Below, in pieces: positions 7,115 through 16,412 of a stretch of DNA of 64,000 bases; the first letter of the stretch is position 1, and every line of letters begins with the position of its first letter. The stretch comes from Nocardiopsis mwathae (GTDB lineage Bacteria; Actinomycetota; Actinomycetes; Streptosporangiales; Streptosporangiaceae), in contig NZ_JACHDS010000001.1 of NCBI RefSeq assembly GCF_014201195.1, positions 3,410,001-3,474,000 of the forward strand, read 5' to 3'. Under the pieces are notes generated by a model. That model was given only the letters and a program-made list of their open reading frames with translations, ran no database searches and was not told the origin of the DNA. The translations under genes were made by a program, and so were the position numbers.

Positions 7115-8374
7115 ATGGGCCCGTCTACCCCCGACAGCATCGGTGCGCGCGTCGCCCGCGTTTCCAACCTCTCAGGGCAGCACACCTAGCCCAGCGCATG
7201 AACCACTCCCGATCCCTCATCGCATTGGTGGAGAAGGGGCACCGGATCGCCACATCCGCGTTCATCGCCGCCGCGAGTTCCGCGCTGATTATCGACCCCG
7301 CCGAAACGTCCGGGCAGCCCTACCGCGGCGACCCCGCGACCGCTGACAAGGTCCACGCCACCATTCCCGACCTCCGCCCCGCTCTCGCGTGCACCGACCT
7401 CCCTCCGGGCCTCGACGGCCCGCCCCGCGCCCTCCACGAGTTGGCCGCCGAAATCGAGCGGTTGCGCCGCTACTCCCTCAACGCCAAGTACCTTCGAGTG
7501 GGCACCCGCATCAGCGCGGTGCTGACCGAGCTGGCCGCCCACGTCCACGACACCGGCTCTCCGCGGGCATGGCGGCTGATCGACAGCGCCCAGGCCCTCG
7601 CCGTCGCCCTCGCGCGCCGGCTCGGCTACAACGACCTCGCGGCCGGGGCGATCCGGGATGCCGCTGATGCTGCCGAGAACTCCGACGACCCCCGCCTTCC
7701 CCGGCTCGCGAAACTGTCCCGGGCGCTGCTGATGATGACGATCGGGGCGTGGACGTCGGGCTGAAAGTCGTCCGGCAGGCCAGGGAAGGCATGGACCTCC
7801 AGTCTCCCCAGCCTTACGCCGTCCACGGGGCGCTACAGCTGCGCTCGGCGGTGCTGCCGGCGCGGCGCCCACTCCGGGGTCACCACCGCCTCGGACTCCT
7901 GGGAGCACCACGAGCGTGCGGTGGAGGCAGTGCAGAGGCTGCTCGCACACACCCCGGACCTCTACGCGCTGCAATTCAACCCGGCGAACGTGAGGCTGCA
8001 CGGTGCCGCGGTCGCCGTCGAGCTGTGCGACTACGACGAGGCGATCCGCCGCGACACCGAGATCACCGGCACCTGCGGGTTGCTGGAGGCGCTGCCCGTG
8101 GAGCGGCGCGCCCACCGCGCGATCGACATGGCGAGGGTGCATGTCGAGATAGGGCAGCCCCGGCGCGCTCTGGAACGGGTGCTGGAGGCCGGGCGGATCG
8201 CATCGCAGATGGCGCGCCACCACCCCGGCGCGCGCGGTGATCGCCCATCTGGTGGACCTGCGCAGAAAGTTCCCGGAGCCGCTGCGCGGTGTCCAGTCGC
8301 GCATGGGCTTCTCGTCAATCCCCCCTTGGTGTTTCGACCTGAAAGATCGGGGGTGCTCGGCAGGCGCAGCGTAG
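7115..8374 (+). pseudogene. XRE-family regulator with TPR-like C-terminus, multiply frameshifted
   Basis: The pieces of one ~400-aa regulator lie in successive frames. From ATG 7115, MGPSTPDSIGARVARVSNLSG stops at 7187. LAQRMNHSRSLIALVEKGHR (HTH recognition part) runs to about 7764. MDVGLKVVRQAREGMDLQSP covers 7749-7870. WEHHERAVEAVQRL and YALQFNPANVRLHGAAVAVE cover ~7900-8230. ARAVIAHLVDLRRKFPEPLR runs to the stop at 8372-8374. At least four frame changes and a deletion within the HTH are needed. This regulator type normally accompanies the methyltransferase next door in streptomycete-like genomes (from memory, not searched). Confidence 0.75.
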
Positions 8375-8378
8375 GGGC

Positions 8379-8711
8379 ATGGACGCATCCCCCGAACTCA
8401 GCAGCGGCGGCGAGCTGGCGGCGCTGCGCCATGACTTCCCCCGCTGGCGCATCTACCGGTCCCGGAACCCGGATGGCTCCCCGGCCGCATGGGTAGCCAG
8501 CAACATCACCCCCGGCCACCGCGTCGCGCCCATCCTGTGCGCCGGCACACCGGCCGGGTTGCGGGCCCAGGCGAACGCACGTCAGGTACCACAGCGGACC
8601 TGGGGGTGGGTGGGCCCGCCTGTAGACAGCGACCACAGCAGCGGGCGGTGGGGATGCCTCCGAATGGGGGAACTCATCTCCCTTCCTCTCTCACTCGAAG
8701 AGGGACGTTGA
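8379..8711 (+). CDS. Small conserved-type protein with extended C-terminus
   Basis: ATG at 8379, four bases after the pseudogene stop. The first ~70 residues (MDASPELSSGGELAALRHDF, PRWRIYRSRNPDGSPAAWVA, SNITPGHRVAPILCAGTPAG) have the look of a compact actinobacterial protein often seen behind XRE regulators. The last ~40 residues are arginine/proline-rich read-through toward the tRNA fragment, which suggests that the original stop was lost. Function unknown. Confidence 0.5.
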   Translation: MDASPELSSGGELAALRHDFPRWRIYRSRNPDGSPAAWVASNITPGHRVAPILCAGTPAGLRAQANARQVPQRTWGWVGPPVDSDHSSGRWGCLRMGELISLPLSLEEGR

Positions 8712-8811
8712 GCTTCCTCTGTGTCGGACGCGTGCCCATGTCCCGTCTCGTGGTGCGCGTCGTCCACAGAGGGCATGTCGGGACGCCTGTTGCCATGGGC
8801 CGTGCGTCGGG

Positions 8812-8855
8812 CTTCTCATCCGGCGGTCGCAGGTTCGGATCCCGCCGGGTGCGCT
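8812..8855 (+). repeat. 3' half of a tRNA gene, fragment B (att-like direct repeat)
   Basis: 44 bases aligned without gaps to fragment A (955-998) with 5 mismatches. The anticodon-loop region is CTTCTCA. The T-stem has an A:C mismatch (GCAGG / CCCGC), so this copy is further decayed. No 5' tRNA half is upstream. A strong terminator (8877-8905) follows, as expected for a former tRNA locus. Confidence 0.7.
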
Positions 8856-8876
8856 CTCTCGCGCAAGGCTGTCGGT

Positions 8877-8905
8877 GCCCCCGATCCGCCGTGCGGGTCG
8901 GGGGC
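8877..8905 (+). terminator. Hairpin terminator behind tRNA fragment B
   Basis: GCCCCCGATCCGC / GCGGGTCGGGGGC, 12 of 13 pairs, 3-nt loop, 21 bases after the tRNA fragment. Confidence 0.6.
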
Positions 8906-9427
8906 GTTGGTGTGGGCGGTGTGGCGTGGGGCGGCCGGTTGTGGCCAGCCGGGGGCGGTGGCGGCAGGGAGGGCGTAGGGGTTCGCCGCGCATGGGGTGG
9001 AGCCGGGGGCGACCGCGAACCCCCCGACCTTGCGCGCCATCCCACCGGGTGAGGGCGGGGCCGAACAGGGCCGATGCGCGCCGCCGACGGCCGAGCGACG
9101 TTCCGCCCGGATACTGACGAAGGGCGACAAGGCATGCACATCTGGTTCGCAATGCAGGAGCCAACAACAAATGTGCCTACAGCCGGATTAATTTACGATA
9201 ACCAACCACTGACGATAAGTGTGTTCCGGGTCGCCCGGTATTAGGATCTCCTTGCGAAGGCAGACTGCGAATAGCGGAAACGAATTCGTTATCCGGCACG
9301 TACGGTGCGCTGGGCCGAGGGCGGCCGATCCGGCCGGACGAGGAGCGGCGCGATGGGTGTAGGCGGCTCCGATCGCTCAGCATCGGCGCAGGGCACCAGG
9401 TGACCGGCACACGAGGTAGGAGTCGTC
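8906..9427. other. Intergenic region upstream of the BCCT gene
   Basis: No gene seen. Bases 9130-9300 are notably less GC-rich than the rest. They carry two ACGATAA motifs about 20 bases apart (near 9192 and 9213), so the BCCT promoter probably lies here; I cannot place -35/-10 boxes with confidence. Confidence 0.35.
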
Positions 9428-11143
9428 ATCTCTCGCTTAAAGACATACATCCAGGAGCACACGAACCCGCCGGTCTTCTTCATCTCCGGTGCCGTCGTCC
9501 TGATCTTCCTCATCGTCGGCGTGGCGTTTCCGGAGCAGTTCGGTGAAGCCGCATCGAACACCCGTAATTGGATCGGGGTGAACTTCGGCTGGTTCTACGT
9601 CATCGCCACCACGTTCTTCTTGATCCTCGCCGTGGTGCTGATGCTCAGCCGCTACGGCAACATCCGGCTGGGCCCCGACTCCTCCAGGCCGGAGTTCAGC
9701 ACCCTCGCCTGGTTCGCCATGCTGTTCACCGCCGGTATGGGCATCGGCCTGGTGTTCTGGGGTGTGGCCGAACCCGCCTTCCACGCGGCGAGCGACTACG
9801 TCGCCGAGGCCACCGGCGACCCGGCGACCGGGGCGATGCAGTTCACCCTGTTCCACTGGGGTTTCCACCCGTGGGCCGTCTACATCGTCCTCGGCCTGTC
9901 CCTCGGCTACTTCTGCTTCCGCAAGGGCCTGCCCATGCGGCCGGCCTCGGCCCTCTACCCGCTGATCGGCAACCGGATCTACGGCTGGATCGGCAACCTG
10001 ATCGACATCCTGGCCGTCTTCGGCACGCTGTTCGGCCTGGCGACCTCGCTGGGCCTGGGCACCATGCAGGTCAACACCGGGCTCTCCCAGGAGTTCGGAA
10101 TCCCCGTCAACCCCTTCGTGCAGTCCCTGATCATCCTGCTGATCACCGCCGTCGCCGTGGTCAGTGTGGTCGCCGGGATCGACAAGGGCATCCGGCGGCT
10201 CTCGGTCATCAACCTGTGGCTCGCGGCGGCACTGCTGCTGACCATGTTCCTGATCGGTCCGAAGCTGTGGATGCTCAGCATGATGTACACCGGGGCCGGG
10301 GAGTACCTGCAGAACCTGGTCCAGATGAGCCTGAACTTCTCGGTCTCGACCCCCGCCGGGGAGAACCCGGCGGAGACCTTCGCCACCTCCTGGACCATCT
10401 TCTACTGGGGCTGGTGGATCTCCTGGTCGCCGTTCGTCGGCATGTTCCTCGCCCGGATCTCCTACGGCCGCACCATCCGGCAGTTCATCGTCGGCACGCT
10501 GTTCGCCCCCGTCGGAGTGAGCGTCGTCTGGTTCGGTGTCTTCGGCGGCACCGGCATCTACTACGACATGTTCCGGTTCGGTGAGGGCGACAAGATCAGC
10601 GACGTCGCCAACGAGGCCGAGGCGACGTTCCACCTGATCGACGCCCTACCGCTGCCGGGTGTCTTCCTCTCCCTGCTGGCACTGCTGACCATGGCCGTCG
10701 TGGTGGTCTTCTTCATCACCTCGTCGGACTCCGGCTCGCTGGTCGTGGACATGCTGACCAACGGCGGCGACCCGCACCCGGTCCGCCTCCAGCGGATCTT
10801 CTGGGCCACGATGGAGGGTGTCATCACCATCGTGCTGCTGGTCATCGGCGGCAGCGCGGCCCTTCTGGCACTACAGGCGGCATCGGTGTCCACGGGTCTG
10901 CCATTCGCGATCGTGCTCGTGGTGATCGGCTTCAGCCTGATCAAGGCGCTGCGCTCCGAAGACCCGACCTCGATGCTTCCGGAGGGCTTCAAGCCGAGGG
11001 TCGCTCCCCCCGGCCCGGGAACCGAGGGGGCCGAGGCCGAGCGGGTGCCCGTCACCGGCCCCGGCGACCGCGAACACGAACGGGCGGTCGGCGACGGTTC
11101 CACGGCCGGCCGGGCGGCCGGTGAGGAGTCCAGCGGTGACTAG
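9428..11143 (+). CDS. BCCT-family transporter (betaine/choline/carnitine type)
   Basis: Sodium- or proton-coupled uptake of quaternary ammonium osmolytes across the cytoplasmic membrane. Family signatures are clear: GMGIGLVFWGVAEP and FYWGWWISWSPFVGMFLARI, plus about twelve hydrophobic helices and a charged, proline-rich C-terminal tail. No ATG, GTG or TTG precedes the first helix. The first standard start, GTG at 9521, would cut helix 1 (PPVFFISGAVVLIFLIVGV). An AGGAG at 9418-9422 sits five bases before an in-frame ATC at 9428, which I propose as the start, giving 571 aa. That extension includes a rare TTA leucine codon at 9437. The downstream hsp20 gene may belong to the same osmotic/heat response. 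Confidence 0.85.
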   Translation: MSRLKTYIQEHTNPPVFFISGAVVLIFLIVGVAFPEQFGEAASNTRNWIGVNFGWFYVIATTFFLILAVVLMLSRYGNIRLGPDSSRPEFSTLAWFAMLFTAGMGIGLVFWGVAEPAFHAASDYVAEATGDPATGAMQFTLFHWGFHPWAVYIVLGLSLGYFCFRKGLPMRPASALYPLIGNRIYGWIGNLIDILAVFGTLFGLATSLGLGTMQVNTGLSQEFGIPVNPFVQSLIILLITAVAVVSVVAGIDKGIRRLSVINLWLAAALLLTMFLIGPKLWMLSMMYTGAGEYLQNLVQMSLNFSVSTPAGENPAETFATSWTIFYWGWWISWSPFVGMFLARISYGRTIRQFIVGTLFAPVGVSVVWFGVFGGTGIYYDMFRFGEGDKISDVANEAEATFHLIDALPLPGVFLSLLALLTMAVVVVFFITSSDSGSLVVDMLTNGGDPHPVRLQRIFWATMEGVITIVLLVIGGSAALLALQAASVSTGLPFAIVLVVIGFSLIKALRSEDPTSMLPEGFKPRVAPPGPGTEGAEAERVPVTGPGDREHERAVGDGSTAGRAAGEESSGD

Positions 11144-11173
11144 CCACCGACGAGCAGTGAAGGGAGGAATACG

Positions 11174-11641
11174 ATGACGCCGGAGAAGAAGAAGCACGGC
11201 AACCCGTTCCGCGGGGTGCTCGACATGATGAGCGAGATGAACCGCATGTCCGAGACCATGACCAGTCCGGAGGGCGGGGGTGTGCAGCCGCGCGGCTACC
11301 ACGACGCGTGGAGCCCCGCCACCGACATCTTCGCGCGCGGATCGGACCTGTACGTCCGCTGCGAGCTGCCGGGCGTGCACCTGGAGGACGTCGAGGTGTC
11401 GTTCTCGCACGGCTACCTGACCATCGCCGGTGAGCGCCGGCGGGACGACGCCGACGTCGTCTACTACGCGTCGGAGCGCCACCTCGGTGCCTTCCGCCGC
11501 GAGATCACCCTGCCCGAGGGGGTCAAGGAGGCCGACATCTCGGCCCAGTTCGACGACGGCCTGCTGGAGGTCAAGATCGCCGACGCCGCCGACGCCGAGG
11601 GGCCGCGGCAGATCTCCGTGCGGAGCCGCAAGCGCCGCTAG
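11174..11641 (+). CDS. Small heat-shock protein, Hsp20/alpha-crystallin family
   Basis: ATP-independent holdase that binds unfolding proteins in the cytoplasm. The 155-aa protein has a Met-rich N-terminal arm and an alpha-crystallin domain from about residue 42 (WSPATDIFARGSDLYVRCEL, PGVHLEDVEVSFSHGYLTIA, GERR). It contains the characteristic stretch LGAFRREITLPEGVKEADIS, followed by the DDGLLEVKI strand. ATG at 11174 follows GGGAGGAATACG. It lies 30 bases behind the BCCT gene and may be cotranscribed with it. A strong terminator follows. Confidence 0.9.
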   Translation: MTPEKKKHGNPFRGVLDMMSEMNRMSETMTSPEGGGVQPRGYHDAWSPATDIFARGSDLYVRCELPGVHLEDVEVSFSHGYLTIAGERRRDDADVVYYASERHLGAFRREITLPEGVKEADISAQFDDGLLEVKIADAADAEGPRQISVRSRKRR

Positions 11642-11667
11642 GGAGACCCTCAGACCCGCGGCCACGC

Positions 11668-11706
11668 GCGAGGGCCCGGACGGATCCGTTCCGTCCGGGC
11701 CCTCGC
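11668..11706. terminator. Bidirectional terminator between hsp20 and the M16 protease gene
   Basis: Perfect 17-bp stem (GCGAGGGCCCGGACGGA and its complement) with a 5-nt loop between two convergent genes. Confidence 0.8.
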
Positions 11707-11742
11707 TCACCGCCGGTGGCCATCACACCGGCACGGCCCCTG

Positions 11743-13077
11743 TCAGAAGACGCGGCCGGTCTCGTACGGGCCGATCACCGCGAGCGCCTGCGGGCGGTTG
11801 AGCAGGTCCGCGGCCACGGCCGCGACCTCCTCCAGGGTGACGGCGTCGAACGTCGCCAGGTCGTCGTCGATCGAGCGGTGCCGCCGGTGGCCGAGTTCGT
11901 GCGCGGTCAGCCGCGCCATCCGGGCCTCGCTGCCCTCGCCGGCCAGCACCAGCGACCCCTCCAGCTGCCCCTTGGCCCGGGCCAGCTCCTCCTCGGTGAT
12001 CCCGGCGGCCGCGACCTTCGCCAGCTCCTCACGGCACACCCCCAGCACCTCGTCGATCTTGTCCGGCAGGCAGCCCGCGCCCACCTGGAACAGCCCGGTG
12101 TCGGCGTAGAAGCTCGGGTAGGAGTACACGGCGTAGGCCAAGCCCCGCTTCTCCCGCACCTCCTGGAAGAGCCGCGAGGACATGCCACCGCCCAGCGCCG
12201 CACTGAGGACCCGCAGGGCGTGACGCCGCTCATCGGTGCGGGTGATCCCCTCGCAGCCGAGGATCAGGTGGGCCTGCTCGGTGTCCCGCGGCAGCAGCGC
12301 CGTGCCCGGCGTGACGGCCACCGCAGCCCCTCCGATACGCGGCCCCGCCGCGGCAGCGTCTCCGGCCACCGCCAGACGCTCGGAGAACGCGTCGCGGACG
12401 GCGGCGACGACCCCGTCATGGTCGAGATTGCCCGCCGCCGCCACGATCAGCTCGGCCGGCCGGTAAGCGTCCCGGTACTGCTCCAGGATGCGCTCCCGGG
12501 GCAGCCGCCCGATCGTGTCGTTGGTGCCGAGGATGGGCCGGCCCAGCGGCGATCCGGCGAACACGTGCGCGGCGAAGACGTCGTCGACCAGGTCGGCGGG
12601 CTCGTCCTCGTACATCGCGATCTCTTCGAGGATCACCCCCCGCTCGGTCTCCACCTCCCCGGGGTCGAGCACCGAGTTGGCCACCATGTCGCAGACCACG
12701 TCGATGGCCAGCGGCAGGTCCCGGTCCAGCACTTTGGCGTGGAAGGTCGTCTGCTCTTTGGTGGTGTAGGCGTTGTGGTCGGCGCCGACGCCGTCCAGCA
12801 GCGCCGAGATCCGCATCGCGTCGCGCCGCTCGGTGCCCTTGAACAGCAGGTGCTCCAGGAAGTGCGCGGAACCGGCGTGCGCGTCGTCCTCGTCGCGGGA
12901 CCCGGTCGTCGCCGTGATCCCGAAGGCGGCCGACCGCACACCGGGCATCGCCTCGGTGAGGACACGCAGCCCGCCGGGCAGCACGGTGCGCCGCACCAGG
13001 CCCGAGCCCTCACCCGGCTCCCGCAGGGTGACGGTGCTGCCGGGTTCCTGCTCGGCTGCGGTGGGGAGTGAGCTCAT
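11743..13077 (-). CDS. M16-family zinc metallopeptidase (processing-peptidase type)
   Basis: The 444-aa protein carries the inverted zinc motif HFLEH (residues 72-76) and the distal glutamate region ILEEIAMYEDEP. The C-terminal inactive-like half (SSRLFQEVREKRGLAYAVYS) is typical of PqqL/YmxG-type peptidases encoded next to pnp. The start is ATG 13077, after GAAGGAAAGC; the frame stays open upstream to 13185 but without homology-like sequence. It follows pnp by about 120 bases, with a hairpin between. Substrate unknown; it probably degrades peptides in the cytoplasm. Confidence 0.9.
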   Translation of the reverse strand: MSSLPTAAEQEPGSTVTLREPGEGSGLVRRTVLPGGLRVLTEAMPGVRSAAFGITATTGSRDEDDAHAGSAHFLEHLLFKGTERRDAMRISALLDGVGADHNAYTTKEQTTFHAKVLDRDLPLAIDVVCDMVANSVLDPGEVETERGVILEEIAMYEDEPADLVDDVFAAHVFAGSPLGRPILGTNDTIGRLPRERILEQYRDAYRPAELIVAAAGNLDHDGVVAAVRDAFSERLAVAGDAAAAGPRIGGAAVAVTPGTALLPRDTEQAHLILGCEGITRTDERRHALRVLSAALGGGMSSRLFQEVREKRGLAYAVYSYPSFYADTGLFQVGAGCLPDKIDEVLGVCREELAKVAAAGITEEELARAKGQLEGSLVLAGEGSEARMARLTAHELGHRRHRSIDDDLATFDAVTLEEVAAVAADLLNRPQALAVIGPYETGRVF

Positions 13078-13147
13078 GCTTTCCTTCTTCACCTCGTGGC
13101 TCGCGGTGGATCGGTCGGGAGGGATGGGGTGGGAGGGGCGAACGCGA

Positions 13148-13180
13148 CGGGGCGGCCGCACCGTGTGGTGGGCCGCCCCG
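13148..13180 (-). terminator. Hairpin between pnp and the M16 gene
   Basis: 10-bp perfect stem CGGGGCGGCC / GGCCGCCCCG with a 13-nt loop, immediately downstream of pnp. Probably attenuates read-through into the protease gene. Confidence 0.55.
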
Positions 13181-13199
13181 GTCATGCTCTCGTCACGGA

Positions 13200-15509
13200 T
13201 CAGGTGTTCTCGCTGCGGGCGCCGCGGGTGCGGCGGCGACGGCGCGGAGCCGCGCCCTCTCCCTCGGCGTCGCCCGACTCCGGCTCGGTGTCCTTGGCCT
13301 GCGGGGCCTCGCCGCCGTCGGCAGCGGCGGCCTCGGCCTCGACGACCTCCACCGGGATCAGCGACAGCTTGCCGCGGTCGTCGATCTCGCGGATCTCGAC
13401 CTGGACCTTCTCGCCGATGGCGATGACATCGTCGAGGTTCTCGATCCGCTTGCCGCCGTGCAGCTTGCGGATCTGCGAGATGTGCAGCAGGCCGTCCTTG
13501 CCCGGGAGCAGGGACACGAACGCGCCGAACGCGGTGGTCTTGACGACCGTACCGAGGTAGCGGTCGCCGACCTCCGGCATCGTCGGGTTGGCGATGCTGT
13601 TGACCGTGTCGCGCGCGGCCTCGGCCGACGGGCCGTCGACGGCGCCGATGTAGATGGTGCCGTCGTCCTCGATCGTGATGTCGGCGCCGGTGTCCTCCTG
13701 GATCGAGTTGATCATCTTGCCCTTGGGGCCGATGACCTCGCCGATCTTGTCCACGGGGATCTTCACGGTGAGGATGCGCGGGGCGTGCGGGCTCATCTCG
13801 GCCGGGCGGTTGATGGCCTCCTGCATGACGTCCAGGATGGCCAGCCGCGCGCCACGCGCCTGCTGCAGCGCCTTGGCCAGCTGCTCGGCGGGGATGCCGT
13901 CGAGCTTGGTGTCGAGCTGCAGGGCGGTGATGAGGTCACGGGTGCCGGCGACCTTGAAGTCCATGTCGCCGAACGCGTCCTCGGCACCGAGGATGTCGGT
14001 CAGCGTGACGAACTCGCCGTCCTGGCTGATGAGGCCCATGGCGATGCCGGACACCATCTCCTTGAGCGGAACGCCCGACGCCATGAGCGACATCGTGGAG
14101 GCGCAGACCGAGCCCATGGAGGTGGATCCGTTGGAGCCCAGGGCCTCCGACACCTGCCGGATGGCGTACGGGAACTCCTCGCGGGACGGCAGGACGGGCA
14201 GCAGCGCCCGCTCGGCCAGCGCGCCGTGGCCGATCTCGCGGCGCTTGGGCGAGCCCACGCGGCCGGTCTCACCGGTGGAGTACGGCGGGAAGTTGTAGTT
14301 GTGCATGTAGCGCTTGGTCCGCTCGGGGTTGAGCGTGTCGACCATCTGCTCCATGCGCAGCATGTTCAGCGTGGTGACACCCAGGATCTGGGTCTCGCCG
14401 CGCTCGAACAGCGCCGAGCCGTGCACCCGCGGGACCACGCCGACGTCCGCGCTGAGCGGGCGGATGTCCTTGGGGCCGCGGCCGTCGATGCGGACACCGT
14501 CGCGCAGCACGCGCTCACGCATGAGCTGCTTGGTCAGCGAGCGGAAGGCCGCGCTGACCTCCTTCTCACGCCCCTCGAAGTCCTCGGCGAGCTTCTCCCC
14601 GGCCAGCGCCTTGACGCGGTCGAGCTCGTTCTCGCGCTCCTGCTTCTCGGCGATGGTCAGCGCCTGGGCGAGCTGCTCGCGCACCGCGCTGTCGACGGCG
14701 GCGTAGACGTCGTCCTCGTAGTCGACGAAGATCGGGAACTCGCCGGCGGCCTCGACCGCCGGGACCTGGTCGGCCAGCGCCTGCTGGGCCCGGCACAGGA
14801 CCTTGATGAACGGCTTGGCGGCCTCCAGGCCCTCGGCGACCGTCTGCTCGTTGGGGCCGACCGCGCCCTCGGCGACGAGCTTCAGCGTGCGCACCGTGGA
14901 CTCGGCCTCGACCATCATGATGGCGACGTCGCCGTCCTCCAGGACGCGGCCGGCCACCACCATGTCGAAGGTGGCGTTCTCCAGCTCGGTGTGGGTCGGG
15001 AACGCGACCCACTGGCCCTCGATCAGCGCCACCCGGACGCCACCGATCGGCCCGGAGAAGGGCAGCCCGGCCAGCTGGGTGGACATCGACGCGGCGTTGA
15101 TCGCGACGACGTCGTAGAGGTGATCGGGGTGGAGCGCCATGATCGTCTCGACGATCTGGATCTCGTTGCGCAGGCCGCCGGTGAACGACGGGCGCAGCGG
15201 CCGGTCGATCAGGCGGCAGGTGAGGATGGCGTCCTCGGACGGACGGCCCTCACGCCGGAAGAACGAGCCGGGGATGCGGCCCGCGGCGTACATGCGCTCC
15301 TCGACGTCCACCGTCAGCGGGAAGAAGTCGAGGTTCTCCTTGGGCCGCTTCGAGGCCGTGGTGGCCGACAGGACCATGGTCTCGTCGTCGAGGTAGGCGG
15401 CGGCGGAGCCGGCGGCCTGACGGGCGAGACGGCCCGTCTCGAAGCGGATGGTACGGGTGCCGAAGCGGCCGTTGTCGATGACGGCTTCGGCGGAATACGC
15501 GCCCTCCAT
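13200..15509 (-). CDS. pnp: Polyribonucleotide nucleotidyltransferase (PNPase)
   Basis: 3'-5' phosphorolytic exoribonuclease and RNA polymerase of the RNA degradosome; in streptomycetes it is also known as GpsI. The 769-aa protein shows two RNase PH domains, with the RNA-binding [10 protein letters not shown] and the second-core [22 protein letters not shown] domain ([20 protein letters not shown]) and an S1 domain ([20 protein letters not shown]) follow. The C-terminus is extended by an acidic/basic tail ([20 protein letters not shown] and an Arg-rich end), as in actinobacteria. ATG 15509 follows AGGAGGTCGCCC. It lies downstream of rpsO, the classical order. Confidence 0.98.
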   Translation of the reverse strand: MEGAYSAEAVIDNGRFGTRTIRFETGRLARQAAGSAAAYLDDETMVLSATTASKRPKENLDFFPLTVDVEERMYAAGRIPGSFFRREGRPSEDAILTCRLIDRPLRPSFTGGLRNEIQIVETIMALHPDHLYDVVAINAASMSTQLAGLPFSGPIGGVRVALIEGQWVAFPTHTELENATFDMVVAGRVLEDGDVAIMMVEAESTVRTLKLVAEGAVGPNEQTVAEGLEAAKPFIKVLCRAQQALADQVPAVEAAGEFPIFVDYEDDVYAAVDSAVREQLAQALTIAEKQERENELDRVKALAGEKLAEDFEGREKEVSAAFRSLTKQLMRERVLRDGVRIDGRGPKDIRPLSADVGVVPRVHGSALFERGETQILGVTTLNMLRMEQMVDTLNPERTKRYMHNYNFPPYSTGETGRVGSPKRREIGHGALAERALLPVLPSREEFPYAIRQVSEALGSNGSTSMGSVCASTMSLMASGVPLKEMVSGIAMGLISQDGEFVTLTDILGAEDAFGDMDFKVAGTRDLITALQLDTKLDGIPAEQLAKALQQARGARLAILDVMQEAINRPAEMSPHAPRILTVKIPVDKIGEVIGPKGKMINSIQEDTGADITIEDDGTIYIGAVDGPSAEAARDTVNSIANPTMPEVGDRYLGTVVKTTAFGAFVSLLPGKDGLLHISQIRKLHGGKRIENLDDVIAIGEKVQVEIREIDDRGKLSLIPVEVVEAEAAAADGGEAPQAKDTEPESGDAEGEGAAPRRRRRTRGARSENT

Positions 15510-15876
15510 GGGCGACCTCCTACTACACGGTTGTCAACAATGAGGTCCCGCGTCCGTACCCCGGAGAGTGTGGTGATCGTCGTCGAGCTGACGTCTCAAC
15601 CGGTCGGCGCTGCGTGCGCGGACGGCCCCTGACGACCGGTCATCGATCGAAGTCCTCGGCACGCCTCCGCTGGGGGGCGGGCCGAAGACCACTACCGAGG
15701 ACCGGCCTCGACGCGGCAGCCGAGGAGAGGACCGCGGGAACACTGCGTTCTCGATGAAGTTGTCACGTGCGGACGCCCCGGCCGGCGGGACCCGGCGGCT
15801 GCGCCGCACGCGGCCGCCACTGCGGACGATACTCCCTGGCCACAGCGGCGGGCGTCACATCACACACTACTAAGAA
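15510..15876 (-). other. rpsO-pnp intergenic region, pnp leader
   Basis: About 370 bases without a gene. On the minus strand it would form the pnp 5' leader, with an imperfect long hairpin whose outer stem is GTCCTCGG (15652-15659) / CCGAGGAC (15695-15702). In streptomycetes the rpsO-pnp intergenic hairpin is an RNase III target controlling pnp; a similar role here is inference. Confidence 0.4.
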
Positions 15877-15900
15877 AGGGAGCGGCCGAGGCCACTCCCT
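15877..15900 (-). terminator. rpsO terminator
   Basis: On the minus strand AGGGAGTGGCC...GGCCGCTCCCT forms a stem closed by a short loop and is followed by TTTCTTAG, a few bases after the rpsO stop. Confidence 0.65.
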
Positions 15901-15911
15901 CACGTCACCGC

Positions 15912-16181
15912 CTAGCGGCGCAAGCCGAGGCGCTCGATGAGCTGGCGGTAGTTGTTGATGTCCTTCTTGGCGATGTACTTGAGAAGGCGGCGACGGCGGC
16001 CGACCATCAGCAGCAGGCCGCGGCGGCTGTGGTGGTCGTGCTTGTGCGTCTTCAGGTGCTCGGTGAGCTCGGTGATGCGGTGCGTCAGCAGCGCGACCTG
16101 CACCTCCGGCGAACCGGTGTCACCCTCGCCGGTGCCGTACTCGGCGATGATGTTCTGCTTGGTGGCGGCGTCGATCGACAC
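15912..16181 (-). CDS. rpsO: 30S ribosomal protein S15
   Basis: 89 aa, the exact family length. It has the S15 signature ([40 protein letters not shown]) that binds 16S rRNA and helps form the platform of the 30S subunit. The start is GTG at 16181 behind AAGGGAGCGAC. Followed by its own terminator and then pnp. Confidence 0.98.
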   Translation of the reverse strand: MSIDAATKQNIIAEYGTGEGDTGSPEVQVALLTHRITELTEHLKTHKHDHHSRRGLLLMVGRRRRLLKYIAKKDINNYRQLIERLGLRR

Positions 16182-16412
16182 GTCGCTCCCTTTTCATTGT
16201 CGTCGGTACGCGGGCATGGGAATGCTCCGCACTTGAGGGCGGAGCGCAGCCGCGGTGACCGCGCGTACGAACAGTCACCGTCATGAGGATCCGGACCCCG
16301 ATCCGGGGAGACCCCGGGCGGTTCCCGCCGCGGCCGCTTCTGCGCACCGATGGCGCCGGTCACGGCCTGGATCCTCGCGTCTACCCGACGGAGTCTACCG
16401 CAAACGGCGAGG

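Noticed and set aside
13068-15632. 854-aa plus-strand open frame across pnp
   Set aside because: Antisense shadow caused by high GC; the minus-strand PNPase is unmistakable.
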